A stretch of DNA of 50,791 nucleotides from a virus, in IMG/VR virus record IMGVR_UViG_3300031576_000065, positions 1-50,791 of that record. The stretch is one strand, 5' to 3'. A program made the position numbers and the translations under genes. Shown here in pieces: positions 30,214-39,297 of the stretch. The stretch's first letter is position 1; each line of letters starts with the position of its first letter. Under the pieces are notes generated by a model. It saw only the letters and a program-made list of their open reading frames with translations, did no database searches and was not told the DNA's origin.

Positions 30214-31105
30214 ATCGAACATCAATTGGCGCGAAGCCGCCAGACTAGCCGTGGAGCAGGGTTTGTCTAACCGTAAAATTGGGGACAAGCTGGGTGTGAA
30301 TGAAAGCACCATCCGCCGCGGACTAGCCACCATGAGGATTCAAAGGCATCTAGTACCTACAGATCCTACAGTGACAGATCGGTTGAAGTTGCAGATTGAT
30401 GATCCAATTCGTTTGCCGGTATCCAAGACTTATGCAATCACAGCGGACTGGCATATCCCACTCTATGATCCTGAATACGTTAATGTGTTCATCAAGGACG
30501 CTAGAGATCGGGATATTAGATCCCTAATCCTTGCAGGTGATTACTTTAACTTTGATGCACTCTCGCAGTATGCTCCTAAGCAAGAGGGAGCAGGGTTGGA
30601 GGGGGAGCTAGCTGAAGCGGAATCTGTGATGCGTGTTCTACTTGAATCCTTCGACGATATCTACTATCTCTGGGGAAATCACGATGCTCGTTTACATAAA
30701 GCGTTGGGGTTCACAATCCAGTTCCGGGAGGCCATGAAGCTTGTTTTCGGGGCACTCGGTACGGAGGCACTCAAGCGGATCACGTTCACAAACCTGGATC
30801 ATCTATGGATAGGAGAGGAGTGGTATGTCTGCCATCCGGCGAACTACACCCGAATCCCGCTATCTACGGCGAGAGCGCTCAGCACGAAATACGAGTGTAA
30901 CGTCATCACGGCACATTCGCATCATTGCGCAGTGGGATATGGCATTAATGGCGCAAATGTTGTTGCAGAGATTGGAGGATTGTTTGACAGACATAAAACA
31001 GGATACCTCCAAAGATCAACCACCTTCCCGACCTGGGCACAAGGATACGCCTTCCTCACAGAAGGAAGACTCACAGTCCAGTCTCCGGGATGGCAAACGG
31101 GATAA
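30191..31105 (+). CDS. Calcineurin-like metallophosphoesterase with N-terminal HTH
   Basis: 304 residues. Residues 12-55 form an HTH (LAVEQGLSNRKIGDKLGVNE, STIRRGLATMR). The phosphoesterase core has ITADWHIPLYD (DxH), LILAGDYFNFDA (GDxx), WGNHDARLH (GNHD), VCHP and ITAHSHHCAV (HxH), all metal ligands. Such fusions may act on DNA ends or cyclic nucleotides. It is the last confident gene of the early arm. Confidence 0.85.
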   Translation: MEFIIPSKSNINWREAARLAVEQGLSNRKIGDKLGVNESTIRRGLATMRIQRHLVPTDPTVTDRLKLQIDDPIRLPVSKTYAITADWHIPLYDPEYVNVFIKDARDRDIRSLILAGDYFNFDALSQYAPKQEGAGLEGELAEAESVMRVLLESFDDIYYLWGNHDARLHKALGFTIQFREAMKLVFGALGTEALKRITFTNLDHLWIGEEWYVCHPANYTRIPLSTARALSTKYECNVITAHSHHCAVGYGINGANVVAEIGGLFDRHKTGYLQRSTTFPTWAQGYAFLTEGRLTVQSPGWQTG

Positions 31106-31163
31106 GTGGCCGGACGACTATCGCGGGTTTGGTAGTAACGTAAAGCCAAAGAAGCAGAAATAG
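30984..31163 (+). CDS. Possible 59-residue basic protein
   Basis: TTG 30984 has a GGAGG site five bases upstream. The frame overlaps the phosphoesterase end, is hydrophilic (KDQPPSRPGHKDTPSS) and ends GFGSNVKPKKQK. It stops just before the terminator. The spacing supports translation; the large overlap argues against it. Confidence 0.45.
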   Translation: MTDIKQDTSKDQPPSRPGHKDTPSSQKEDSQSSLRDGKRDKWPDDYRGFGSNVKPKKQK

Positions 31164-31169
31164 AAAAAT

Positions 31170-31207
31170 AGCCCCCGTGTAGGCTAAATGTAACCTACAC
31201 GGGGGCT
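31170..31207. terminator. Bidirectional terminator between converging arms
   Basis: AGCCCCCGTGTAGG and its exact inverse CCTACACGGGGGCT give a 14-bp stem with a 10-base loop. A-rich bases precede it on the plus strand, so the minus-strand transcript has a U-rich tail; the plus side ends CTCACTTT. It separates the early and late arms. Confidence 0.85.
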
Positions 31208-31223
31208 CACTTTGCAAGGGACA

Positions 31224-31712
31224 TTAATAAGCGCGATTGCCTGGCCCTGCCCTTCCAAAGGAAGGGTCCATTGTCCCCTCCCACGGGGTAGAAATTCCCC
31301 TCTGGCTCATGAGTTCTTGGATAAGCTTTAGAATGCGGGGGTCTATTCCCCCTTCTGGGATTCCCATAGGAGAAGCCTGCTCAAAGTTACCAAAGGTACC
31401 CTGAAAAGGCTGAGAAGTCCGCGAAGGCATTGGCGGAATAGGCCCGTCGCTGGGCTCGTCATAGAAACCCGGCTGCTGAGTTTGCCACGGGGGGTTATTT
31501 CTAATGTCCCCCATGCCGGGAAACCCCGACGGACCGGAAGGAATTGGCATAACATCCTTACTTAGATCGAACCTGCCCCTCTTTGAGCGCAAAACCTGCT
31601 CAACTCTATGAGGATTGTAACCCACGTCACCTTTCACTCCCCGGTCACGTGGAACAGCCCTACCCAACCTCTTCTTTAGGTCTCCGGTTAGTCCCCTTTT
31701 CATATAAGCCAT
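31224..31712 (-). CDS. Last late-arm protein, Pro/Gly-rich
   Basis: 162 residues. The N-terminus is basic (YMKRGLTGDLKKRLGRAVPR); the rest is disordered, Pro/Gly/Gln-rich. The C-terminus DPRILKLIQELM...AGPGNRAY resembles the C-terminus of the 130-residue protein at 45474 (NPLILRQLL...GPGARAY). It is probably a virion protein; the shared tail may be a docking or packaging signal. Confidence 0.65.
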   Translation of the reverse strand: MAYMKRGLTGDLKKRLGRAVPRDRGVKGDVGYNPHRVEQVLRSKRGRFDLSKDVMPIPSGPSGFPGMGDIRNNPPWQTQQPGFYDEPSDGPIPPMPSRTSQPFQGTFGNFEQASPMGIPEGGIDPRILKLIQELMSQRGISTPWEGTMDPSFGRAGPGNRAY

Positions 31713-32821
31713 TAGGGTCTCTTTCTTTTTCGTTTGAGCTCCGCTTTCGCAAAAGCACGCAACTCATGTTCTGTCATAGGGCCTCCAAGGGCGTCAAGGA
31801 GCCTGTTTGCTCGACTACCCTGGCGTTCTGTAAGGTTTGTCATAGAAAAATTGCTTCCTCTGAGTTTTGATTTGAAAATATCTGCATCGTAGAGGTCATC
31901 AGTAAGATATTCAATGAGGCGTCTTAGACCCTGCGTGTTTTCTGGCTTAAAATACCTAGTCAAACTATTGGTAGCCAAATTGACATTAAAAATATCGCGA
32001 GGATCTCCCGGCATTGTAGCATTAGAAACCCATCCTTCCAACCAGGCATCCCTGGTTGGGGACATATCAGGGTTTATAGGTACGCGCCGAACATTGGAAT
32101 CTCCAATTCTACGGGCCAGTTTTTTCCCCAACATTCCATGGCTCTCTCCTAGATTTCCAATAGGGACACTCCCCTCAAAAGGGTGTACCAGCCAAGGTAT
32201 CCTCCCGCCGAGACCTGTGTCGCCATGGGGTATTGTTTCTGGAAGTTGCATAATTTTAGACCGCTTGAATGGATCGCCCTTTCCATAATGTTTTGGAAAT
32301 CTAGAGGCAGATATTTCCTCTAGGTTTAGTTTTCTTCCCCCTTGAGGGGAAATAACAAATTCACCTACGCCCAAAAGGTCGTTTATTTTGGAAGAAGAAA
32401 GTGCTCCTAAATTTCTGCCAACTTGGGTACCCATCCCGATAGGACGGTTAACTCCACCGGGGCCTTGATATTCAAGAAGTTTGAGCACATCGGGTTTAAA
32501 GAACTTATAGGTATCTTTTGCCATCCGACGGGGTTCATCAACGAAGGTAGCTTTAGCTTCCCGCTTAAGCGCCTGCCCGACCTTCTTATCGGCAATCTTA
32601 GCCCCCGTCCACCAAAGCTTGGCATCGCTCTTAGCCTTTCCAATAGGATCTTCAATCCAAGCCTTTGTGTCTTCTTTAACAAATTCGGCGGCGGACTTGA
32701 GAAACCCAATGACAGGATCTCCACCCCCAATCGTGCGCGGCTTAGAATGGCGACCTGTTACAACCATTTTCTTTTTGGGAAGGGGGTTTCCTATTCCTGA
32801 TCCAGTTCTGCGCCCCGGCAT
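31712..32821 (-). CDS. Basic probable internal virion protein
   Basis: 369 residues, basic throughout, with Lys/Arg clusters at the C-terminus (FAKAELKRKRKRP). The N-terminus PGRRTGSGIGNPLPKK resembles that of the 381-residue protein at 39298 (PGRKYLSSGNPLHRK). No enzymatic motif seen. A DNA-associated or ejected internal protein is a reasonable guess. It overlaps its neighbours by one base. Confidence 0.65.
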   Translation of the reverse strand: MPGRRTGSGIGNPLPKKKMVVTGRHSKPRTIGGGDPVIGFLKSAAEFVKEDTKAWIEDPIGKAKSDAKLWWTGAKIADKKVGQALKREAKATFVDEPRRMAKDTYKFFKPDVLKLLEYQGPGGVNRPIGMGTQVGRNLGALSSSKINDLLGVGEFVISPQGGRKLNLEEISASRFPKHYGKGDPFKRSKIMQLPETIPHGDTGLGGRIPWLVHPFEGSVPIGNLGESHGMLGKKLARRIGDSNVRRVPINPDMSPTRDAWLEGWVSNATMPGDPRDIFNVNLATNSLTRYFKPENTQGLRRLIEYLTDDLYDADIFKSKLRGSNFSMTNLTERQGSRANRLLDALGGPMTEHELRAFAKAELKRKRKRP

Positions 32822-33468
32822 TAAACAAGACCAAGGATCGGATGAGCTAGCAAGGGTCTGAGCTTAAGAATCTGGTTGATGTCAACCCGCCCAACAGCGC
32901 CCTTAGGGTGAACCGGGGAATAACCCCCCGCCTCGGACGTGAACTGGTGCAGATGGACATTTTTCCACGGGAACGGTGCGACGGGAGTAAATGGGTTTCC
33001 GTCGTTAGACCAATGGGCGAGCCAGAGGGCCGCTCCAATGGGTGCATCTGCCCTCATTGCCTGAATCCAACCCTTAGAGGCGTAGAACATGGGTAGGGTA
33101 CCACTTAGTCGCTGAACTTCTTGGTTGAAAGTACGTGACCAGGCCACCAACTGCGACCATGATAGGCCCCCGGCGTTAGCTTCCAGATCAAGTGCAGGCC
33201 GAAAATCACGTCGCTCAATGGTTTCCAGGTACTTAACGAAGTGGGCTGCCTCAGCCTTGGCATCACCACCGTTTGGCTGTGCAAAATGATAACCCCCAAC
33301 TCGAAGTCCCTGTGCGCGGGCTCGCTTGGACCAATTTTTGAACACAGGATCAATAAAGGTAGCGCCTTCACTAACCTTCAACATCACACCTTTAACGCCA
33401 GCTTTTTCAAGCAGATCGAAATTAGGGTTTTCATTGTTGTTTGACAAATCAAGAACTAGATCAGCCAT
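32821..33468 (-). CDS. GH25 lysozyme (endolysin)
   Basis: 215 residues, one GH25 TIM-barrel domain: VLDLSNNN (Asp7), LKVSEGATF, GGYHFAQP, PALDLEAN (catalytic Asp94/Glu96), ALWLAHW, HLHQFTSEAGGY and GRVDINQ. It hydrolyses the MurNAc-GlcNAc bond of peptidoglycan. No signal peptide or cell-wall-binding domain, so release would depend on a holin. The 74-residue holin-like gene lies two genes upstream. Confidence 0.93.
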   Translation of the reverse strand: MADLVLDLSNNNENPNFDLLEKAGVKGVMLKVSEGATFIDPVFKNWSKRARAQGLRVGGYHFAQPNGGDAKAEAAHFVKYLETIERRDFRPALDLEANAGGLSWSQLVAWSRTFNQEVQRLSGTLPMFYASKGWIQAMRADAPIGAALWLAHWSNDGNPFTPVAPFPWKNVHLHQFTSEAGGYSPVHPKGAVGRVDINQILKLRPLLAHPILGLV

Positions 33469-34388
33469 TAGTTATTCCTTCCTGCGAGCGCCTGGGCGGC
33501 AGGTGCATGCTGCGAAGCCCATTGTGCATATGACTTCCCGCGTCTTTGTAGTTCCTTAGCGAAGGCTTGCTGTGTTCCAAAGTTCTGACCAAACCACTGC
33601 AGACCCTTTTGCTCAATTCGGGTAGGTGCCTGAGAAAATCCGTGGCCTAGGAACATCAATGGTGAGCGGCCCTTTCCCTGCGGACTTTTAGTTGAAGAAG
33701 TCGTAGGAGCAGCCTGCCCACCAGTATCCTGTGAGGGGGCTGCCGGGCCAAAGGCTTTTGGGATATCACGTCCAATGAAATCGTCGAGGGTCCACACGGC
33801 CGCACCGCCGTATCCCACCCCCCGGTGAGCCGGAGACAAAATTGGAGATATAAGGCGGGGGTCAACTCCTCGATCAATAAGGGTCTGAACCATCTGTTGT
33901 GGATCAAAAGCATCGTTGGCAGAATCTGCTGCGTAGGCTTGAGGTAGCCACTCTGTGTTTGGTCCCCAGGCTTCATAGTTAAAGTCGCGCTGGTTTCCCA
34001 TAGGTGTTACCGCTGTACGCACGTTTGGTAGATACTGCTGCCAAAGTCGCGCTAGTTCAGCATTCTTTTGCCAGCCAGCAGAACCCTCGTATCCCTTATA
34101 CGCCTGTTCCAAATCGGGAACAAGCAGATCGGGGTTGTATTGTGCGTACAGCTGAGCCATCCGTGCAACAAAAGCCCGATCATCGTTCCCAACTGCGTTA
34201 GGATCTCCCCAAATTCCAAAGGGAATTCCTGCTGCGCGGGAGTCGTGAATTGCTTGTGCAAGGTAGGGATCATTATAGTCAAACAGAGCCCCACCGTAGC
34301 CGGCCGCCATTAGTTTTTGTAAGTCATCCACGTCGCGCCCAAGGGAGGCATACGACCGGACGAACCCATAGTCCCTCCGTTTAGCCAT
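33468..34388 (-). CDS. TIM-barrel glycoside hydrolase-like protein
   Basis: 306 residues. Repeating strand-helix units (GGALFDYND, GIPFGIWGDP, DLLVPDLEQA, WTLDDFIGRD) suggest a TIM barrel related to GH25/DUF1906-type muralytic proteins. Acidic residues at VPDLE could be catalytic. A Pro/Ser/Thr linker (about 225-245) leads to a small helical C-terminal domain. It lies between the holin-like gene and the GH25 lysozyme, so it is probably part of lysis or virion entry. Confidence 0.6.
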   Translation of the reverse strand: MAKRRDYGFVRSYASLGRDVDDLQKLMAAGYGGALFDYNDPYLAQAIHDSRAAGIPFGIWGDPNAVGNDDRAFVARMAQLYAQYNPDLLVPDLEQAYKGYEGSAGWQKNAELARLWQQYLPNVRTAVTPMGNQRDFNYEAWGPNTEWLPQAYAADSANDAFDPQQMVQTLIDRGVDPRLISPILSPAHRGVGYGGAAVWTLDDFIGRDIPKAFGPAAPSQDTGGQAAPTTSSTKSPQGKGRSPLMFLGHGFSQAPTRIEQKGLQWFGQNFGTQQAFAKELQRRGKSYAQWASQHAPAAQALAGRNN

Positions 34389-34612
34389 TAGAACCCCAAT
34401 GTTTGAACAATTTTACCCAGAACACCACCGGCCGCAATAGCCCCCGCTGAGACAATATAGATTTTCTTTTCTACGGTTCTAATACGGTTCTCGTGGTCGT
34501 CAACAATTTCTTTGCTCGCTGCGCTCTCTTTGATTGCCCTAACGTCCTCTCGGACTTCAAGCACAAGCTCCCGGAGGCTTAGCCCCACACCGCTCCCGTT
34601 GGGTTCAGTCAT
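34388..34612 (-). CDS. Holin-like / XhlA-like membrane protein
   Basis: 74 residues. An N-terminal helical region with Glu/Arg heptads (LRELVLEVREDVRAIKESAA, residues 12-31) is followed by one transmembrane segment (IYIVSAGAIAAGGVLGKIV, about 52-70). This matches the haemolysin XhlA type found with endolysins. It sits between NlpC/P60 and TIM-barrel genes, giving a lysis cassette. Confidence 0.75.
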   Translation of the reverse strand: MTEPNGSGVGLSLRELVLEVREDVRAIKESAASKEIVDDHENRIRTVEKKIYIVSAGAIAAGGVLGKIVQTLGF

Positions 34613-35604
34613 TATTGTACAATCCTTCTCGCTCCGACGAATGAATTCTTAAATCGGGAGACTGGCTGGTATTGAACAACCGTTCCCGTTCTGGGGGCTA
34701 CAATCACCTTACCTCCCCCGACATACATAACCACATGACCCCCTCCGTTGGAGAAAATCAGATCACCCGGCTGGAATTGGCCCCATTTAACAGGCTGACC
34801 CACGTTGATCTGGTCGCCTGTAACCCTGGGGATATTGATGCCAACCTGTTTATACGCCCACTGGATAAGGTCTGAACAGTCAAAAGATGACGTATCCGGG
34901 CCTGAACCAAAAACATAGGGCTTCCCCACCTGTTCGTGTGCTGCTGCCAATACGCCGTCTACAACACCACCGGCCAGTCGCGATCTAGGCCGAGCCTTTG
35001 TCTGCTTGAGAGCAGGAGGCTCAACGGTCCCTAGGCGGTCAACCGCCCCTACCACGCGAGCAATGGAGTTACTGTTTACCTCCCCTGTTTCAGAATAGTT
35101 TTGGGCTAGTTTAATCCAAGATAGAGCTGCTTCCCTAGTATTCTGAAGGGAGCCTGAATTCTGGATATTTGCTAAAGAACGAACGTTTGACACCCGGCTT
35201 TGTCTGGGCTCGGATGTACTTTTCCGCCCTAACACCTTGTTTGCGTAGCGTAGACCTTTTGTAGGACTTCCGCTCACCCATACTGACAGATCACTCCTTG
35301 AATCGACATTATAGGCGTTACCCGACCTTAGGCCCGCGACGATGTTCGGATAACGCCCATTCAGCATCGTCTCGGCTGTCATCTTAACTCCGGTACCATA
35401 GTCGGCGAAGGCTTTTACACCGACTGAGTTGATGCTCTTACCTGGGCCCTGTGTTGTGTTGAGGGGGTTGAAAGAGGCTGAGTTATTAGTCCAGCCCCCC
35501 TCATGCTTCTGCCAGTTCCTAAGAAATTGACGGTTAGCCGAAGTGTTCGGTGCCCCTGCCGCCTTCAGCACATCGCCGAAGAAACGGTCAAGGTTAGCCG
35601 CCAT
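34612..35604 (-). CDS. NlpC/P60 endopeptidase with N-terminal lysozyme-like domain
   Basis: 330 residues. The N-terminal half (residues 20-130: WQKHEGGWTNNSASFNPLNT) resembles virion-type glucosaminidase or transglycosylase domains that contain an Asn-Pro-Leu-Asn box. A linker leads to NlpC/P60 (220-330) with catalytic Cys243 (SSFDCSDLIQWAY), His290 (GGHVVMYV) and a polar residue in APRTG. It cleaves peptidoglycan stem peptides. Position next to the internal virion proteins suggests virion-associated entry as well as lysis. Confidence 0.85.
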   Translation of the reverse strand: MAANLDRFFGDVLKAAGAPNTSANRQFLRNWQKHEGGWTNNSASFNPLNTTQGPGKSINSVGVKAFADYGTGVKMTAETMLNGRYPNIVAGLRSGNAYNVDSRSDLSVWVSGSPTKGLRYANKVLGRKSTSEPRQSRVSNVRSLANIQNSGSLQNTREAALSWIKLAQNYSETGEVNSNSIARVVGAVDRLGTVEPPALKQTKARPRSRLAGGVVDGVLAAAHEQVGKPYVFGSGPDTSSFDCSDLIQWAYKQVGINIPRVTGDQINVGQPVKWGQFQPGDLIFSNGGGHVVMYVGGGKVIVAPRTGTVVQYQPVSRFKNSFVGARRIVQ

Positions 35605-38600
35605 AATTGCCTCCTAGGATCTGCTCGATTAGTTTGTCAACCTTGCTCTTTTTTCGCTTGTTGGTTGGTATTCTGCCTGCGTCTCGCAATCCTTGCAACA
35701 TTTTGTCTATCTGTTCTTGAATTTCAAGACTCTGATAGTAAGCTTGCTGTTGTGGATCACTTGTAACGACGGACTGGCCGCCGAGCCAGGAAGTGAGCGA
35801 GGCGTTTCCACTTCGTTTCGCAGCAATACTCCCTGGTCCTGTAACACCGGCCAACCTGGTTCCCGGAATCTGTCCAAGCAGGTAAGCGTAATACGGGTTA
35901 GCGCCTGGTCCTTCTACTCCTTGTCTTGCCGTCTTGCCAACATTACCACCCGGTATAAGTGACAATAATCCAGCACCCAATGGTGTAACCGGTGCTCTAG
36001 GGTGCCTATCATCTGCAATAGGTTGTCCTGTGAAGAACGACTTGTTCAAGTAAAGTTCTGCCGGAACTTTGATTCCAGGGGACAGCATAGAGAAGGCTCT
36101 GTCTAGAGGCTCCCTCGGCCCTTGGAAAGGCATAAGATCGGAAACTCCAAACTGAGGAATATAGAACTTGTTCTTCCCAATAGGGAACCCCATGCCTGTT
36201 TCAACAAACTCAGGTACAGGTTGCTCAGGTTGGTTGGCAACATAAGTTGCCTCCTGGACCAGTTTTGGAAAGGCAGAGTATCGCCCCGGTTCCTGAAATA
36301 TCTTCTTAACCTGATAGGGGATGTTCTTCCTAGTCCACGTATAGAAGGGAAAGATTGTATCTCTGAGTTTCTGCTCAAAGGGTGTTAGATCCTCATAGTC
36401 GAAATGGGCCAACTTGACCCGCATGGCCGCCTCGCCCGCACTTTCGCCAAGCCCCTGCCTGCGCCACATATAATGGGTTAGACGACCCCAATTCTCTGCG
36501 GATTTGTTGAAGTCCTGCATAACCTTGGTGGTGAGAGCTATATAGTTATGATTTTTGCGGAGTGCACGAGCGGTTTTCCCGCCATACTTGAAATACTTTT
36601 CGACCCTGGCGATATCCCCAGCGAACAATCCTGCAAGGATACCATGGTCAGCTGCTTCCTGCACCCAACCAAAAGCAATGGGTTCGCCGGCACTGGCTGC
36701 CTTCATAGTTCTGGCAGCACGAGTCCCATAAAAACCAAGCGCCCTAGGACCAATACCCGACAACCACATGTTCCACATGTCGGTCATGGTGTTGCGGACA
36801 CGGTACCCTGGGTTCATAATGGTAACAAGAACCTTCCAGGCACCCTGCCACTTACCAAAGGACTCAACGAAATTGTCCACCGTGGAGTCATTGCCGCTAA
36901 CGATCCGCTCCAAGCGGAGGAAACTATCAGCCGCCTCTTGCGGGAACGCAAAGGTGTTACCGTATTTGTCTGTAGCTCGGCTGTCCACCATCATACTCGG
37001 CTTCACCGCGCGATTTGCTTTGCCCCTCTTTGACGCCTTAACAGCAGCATTGGCGAACTTGAGTTCGGCCTTGGCTTCCTTCAAGACTTCTTTTGCAGTT
37101 TTGTGGGCAATCAAAGACTCAGACACCGCCTGCTTGTGGACAGATGTGCGCGGGTTATCCATCGCCTTGAGGGCATCATTCATCTTCTTACGTAGAGAGA
37201 CCATCTTGGCCTGGTTCTTGACAATCTGAGGGGTTGTAATCCTAGCAGCCCTAACCCGGCGTAGTTCAGCCTGTAGTTCAGCAATACGCTCCGACTTCTT
37301 GGCCCGCTTGATCTTACCCTCAAGCTCCTCAATCTTTCCTGCCTTAGCGTTCTTACGCAGTTTGGCGGCGGCAGATATATGTGCCTTCTCTGCCACTCCT
37401 TGGACACGAAGAAGTTCGTCCTTTATCTTTTGGACGGCCTTATCATAGTCACCCTCTGCATGAGCAGCTGCTCGGATAGCAGCCTCATACTTACCAAGGC
37501 CAGCTTCCTGTCTCTTGACGGCACGGGCCACGCCCTTCTCGCTAACCAATCTGGTAGGTACGCCGATACTGGCCTTCAGGGTATTGATAAGAGCCATGTC
37601 CGCCTGGCGCTCAGCACCCGCACGAGAGCGATGTGCCAAGAGTCGAAACGGATTGGTTTCAATATCCTTTGGGAGAGCGCCTTCATCTACCAGCTTTTTG
37701 ATCTGTAGAATTGAGAGCGCGCCTTTCCTGTTCTTCTGGAAACCCGCTTCGGTGAGAAGCCCCCGCTGAGTAATTGTGGGGATAGCTGTCTCGCCATCCT
37801 TCTTCAAAATGTGGGGAACATAAAACTTACCGGTAGCACCAAAATGCTCCACAGTTACGCCCGCAGCACGGTCAAATTTGTACATAGATTCCGTGGCCGC
37901 GAAGTATCGCCGAATAGCATCCTCCTGGCTGGCGTCCATTAGCCCCCGCTTCTTCAGCAAGGCCATGTACTGCTCGTTGATCTTGTAACCGCCGGCCTTG
38001 ATGGGAACAACTGCCTTCCAGCGACCCCCCTTGGCAGTCTTTAGCGGCTGTTCCATGTGGTGCAGGGCTTGGAGAAAGTGATCCACGTCCATAGTTTCGT
38101 CAACACCATTGAAGATTCTGCCGATCGTTTGGCGCTGCATAACCGCATTATGTTCAGCGACATGCTGACGAGCAACCTGGCCTGCACGAACAAGAGGATT
38201 CTTCCAGTCGGGAATAAATCCCCGCCCTAGACGGTCAGACAATTGGCTGATAACGGGAATGCCCGCACGACTAATCCGCTGTCCTGGACGGGCTAGGGCA
38301 GGGGCTATAGGAATCTGAAGGTGGTGCTTTCTAGTTCCATAGCGAAGGTATACTCTGCGATAGTCGTTTTCTAGCGCCTCTTTGTGGGCAATAGAAGTTG
38401 CTAGGGCCTCCTCCGATTTGGCTGCAACAGCCTCCTCGTGGGTAAGGCCCATAATTGGCCGGGATTGGTTGGACTTGTTGAGTCCAAGAAGCGCTCTACG
38501 GGAGGCAAACTTTTCTCCACCCGCCTTGAGCAACTCCTCCGTAATTTCGTCAACCTCACCCTTGAGGGCCTTCTGTCCTGCCTCCTCAGCAGCCTGTTTA

Positions 38601-39289
38601 AGCAACTTGGGGGTAACAGCTTTACCTGCAGTTTTAGCGGCTATATAAGCAGCAGTTGAACCCCCGCCCGTGAAAGGAGCACCAGCAAGAGACAGAAGCA
38701 TAAGGGGGTCGGTAGCAACATCAAGACCAAAACCAGTGGCACCCCTGAGCCTACGATGTCCTTTAAGAACACCCTGTTCCTCTAGAACCTCCCCGAATCC
38801 CTTACGCGTTTCTCCCTTAACACCCCTGAGCGCCGCTTCTGCAACTTCCTTAGTTTTTCCAGGATGACTGATTACCTTACCGGCTATAACGGCGGGATGA
38901 AAGTCATACCACTTTTGGTCCCCTTTTAGTGCCTCACTTGCAGCAGATGAGATGGCCCAGGAGGGGCGCATGAGTTTGTCCAGGGTCCAGGTAGCTCCGC
39001 CTAGCGCTCCTTTGCCTACTCCCTTGAGTTTATCACCAAAAGACCGATGCCCCTCGAATTCAAAAGCAGCCAAAACTTGTGCCGTTTGTCTCGGCGTAAA
39101 CCCTGCTTCAGCAAGAGCAATGGCCTTCTGCTGACCAGAGGCATCAGACTGAAGAAGAGCAATAACAGCAGCCTTGTTGATCTTCTTTTTCTTCTTAGGC
39201 TTGGGCGGTTTGTAGGTAGGAGTAGGCAACCCGCCGAAGCCGGAGCTAGATGAACTATCGCCTAGCCCTCCAAACGGATTTGTTGCCAT
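35594..39289 (-). CDS. Large internal virion protein (1231 residues)
   Basis: Largest gene of the genome. Lys/Pro-rich N-terminus (PTPTYKPPKPKKKKK, about 25-39), then long amphipathic and coiled-coil helices (RIAELQAELRRVR near 690). Conserved-looking segments include NPGYRVRNTMTDMWNMWLSG (about 840) and FEQKLRDTIFPFYTWTRKNI near 985. Such proteins are ejected and form a conduit in T7-like phages (gp15/gp16 position). No enzyme motif seen; a tape-measure role is less likely because no long-tail genes are present. Confidence 0.75.
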   Translation of the reverse strand: MATNPFGGLGDSSSSSGFGGLPTPTYKPPKPKKKKKINKAAVIALLQSDASGQQKAIALAEAGFTPRQTAQVLAAFEFEGHRSFGDKLKGVGKGALGGATWTLDKLMRPSWAISSAASEALKGDQKWYDFHPAVIAGKVISHPGKTKEVAEAALRGVKGETRKGFGEVLEEQGVLKGHRRLRGATGFGLDVATDPLMLLSLAGAPFTGGGSTAAYIAAKTAGKAVTPKLLKQAAEEAGQKALKGEVDEITEELLKAGGEKFASRRALLGLNKSNQSRPIMGLTHEEAVAAKSEEALATSIAHKEALENDYRRVYLRYGTRKHHLQIPIAPALARPGQRISRAGIPVISQLSDRLGRGFIPDWKNPLVRAGQVARQHVAEHNAVMQRQTIGRIFNGVDETMDVDHFLQALHHMEQPLKTAKGGRWKAVVPIKAGGYKINEQYMALLKKRGLMDASQEDAIRRYFAATESMYKFDRAAGVTVEHFGATGKFYVPHILKKDGETAIPTITQRGLLTEAGFQKNRKGALSILQIKKLVDEGALPKDIETNPFRLLAHRSRAGAERQADMALINTLKASIGVPTRLVSEKGVARAVKRQEAGLGKYEAAIRAAAHAEGDYDKAVQKIKDELLRVQGVAEKAHISAAAKLRKNAKAGKIEELEGKIKRAKKSERIAELQAELRRVRAARITTPQIVKNQAKMVSLRKKMNDALKAMDNPRTSVHKQAVSESLIAHKTAKEVLKEAKAELKFANAAVKASKRGKANRAVKPSMMVDSRATDKYGNTFAFPQEAADSFLRLERIVSGNDSTVDNFVESFGKWQGAWKVLVTIMNPGYRVRNTMTDMWNMWLSGIGPRALGFYGTRAARTMKAASAGEPIAFGWVQEAADHGILAGLFAGDIARVEKYFKYGGKTARALRKNHNYIALTTKVMQDFNKSAENWGRLTHYMWRRQGLGESAGEAAMRVKLAHFDYEDLTPFEQKLRDTIFPFYTWTRKNIPYQVKKIFQEPGRYSAFPKLVQEATYVANQPEQPVPEFVETGMGFPIGKNKFYIPQFGVSDLMPFQGPREPLDRAFSMLSPGIKVPAELYLNKSFFTGQPIADDRHPRAPVTPLGAGLLSLIPGGNVGKTARQGVEGPGANPYYAYLLGQIPGTRLAGVTGPGSIAAKRSGNASLTSWLGGQSVVTSDPQQQAYYQSLEIQEQIDKMLQGLRDAGRIPTNKRKKSKVDKLIEQILGGNYGG

Positions 39290-39297
39290 TATTCCTC

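Noticed and set aside
35594-39289. Tape-measure protein of a long-tailed phage
   Set aside because: No major tail, tail-assembly chaperone or distal tail genes; the order portal, scaffold, capsid, gp11-like, gp12-like fits a short-tailed phage.
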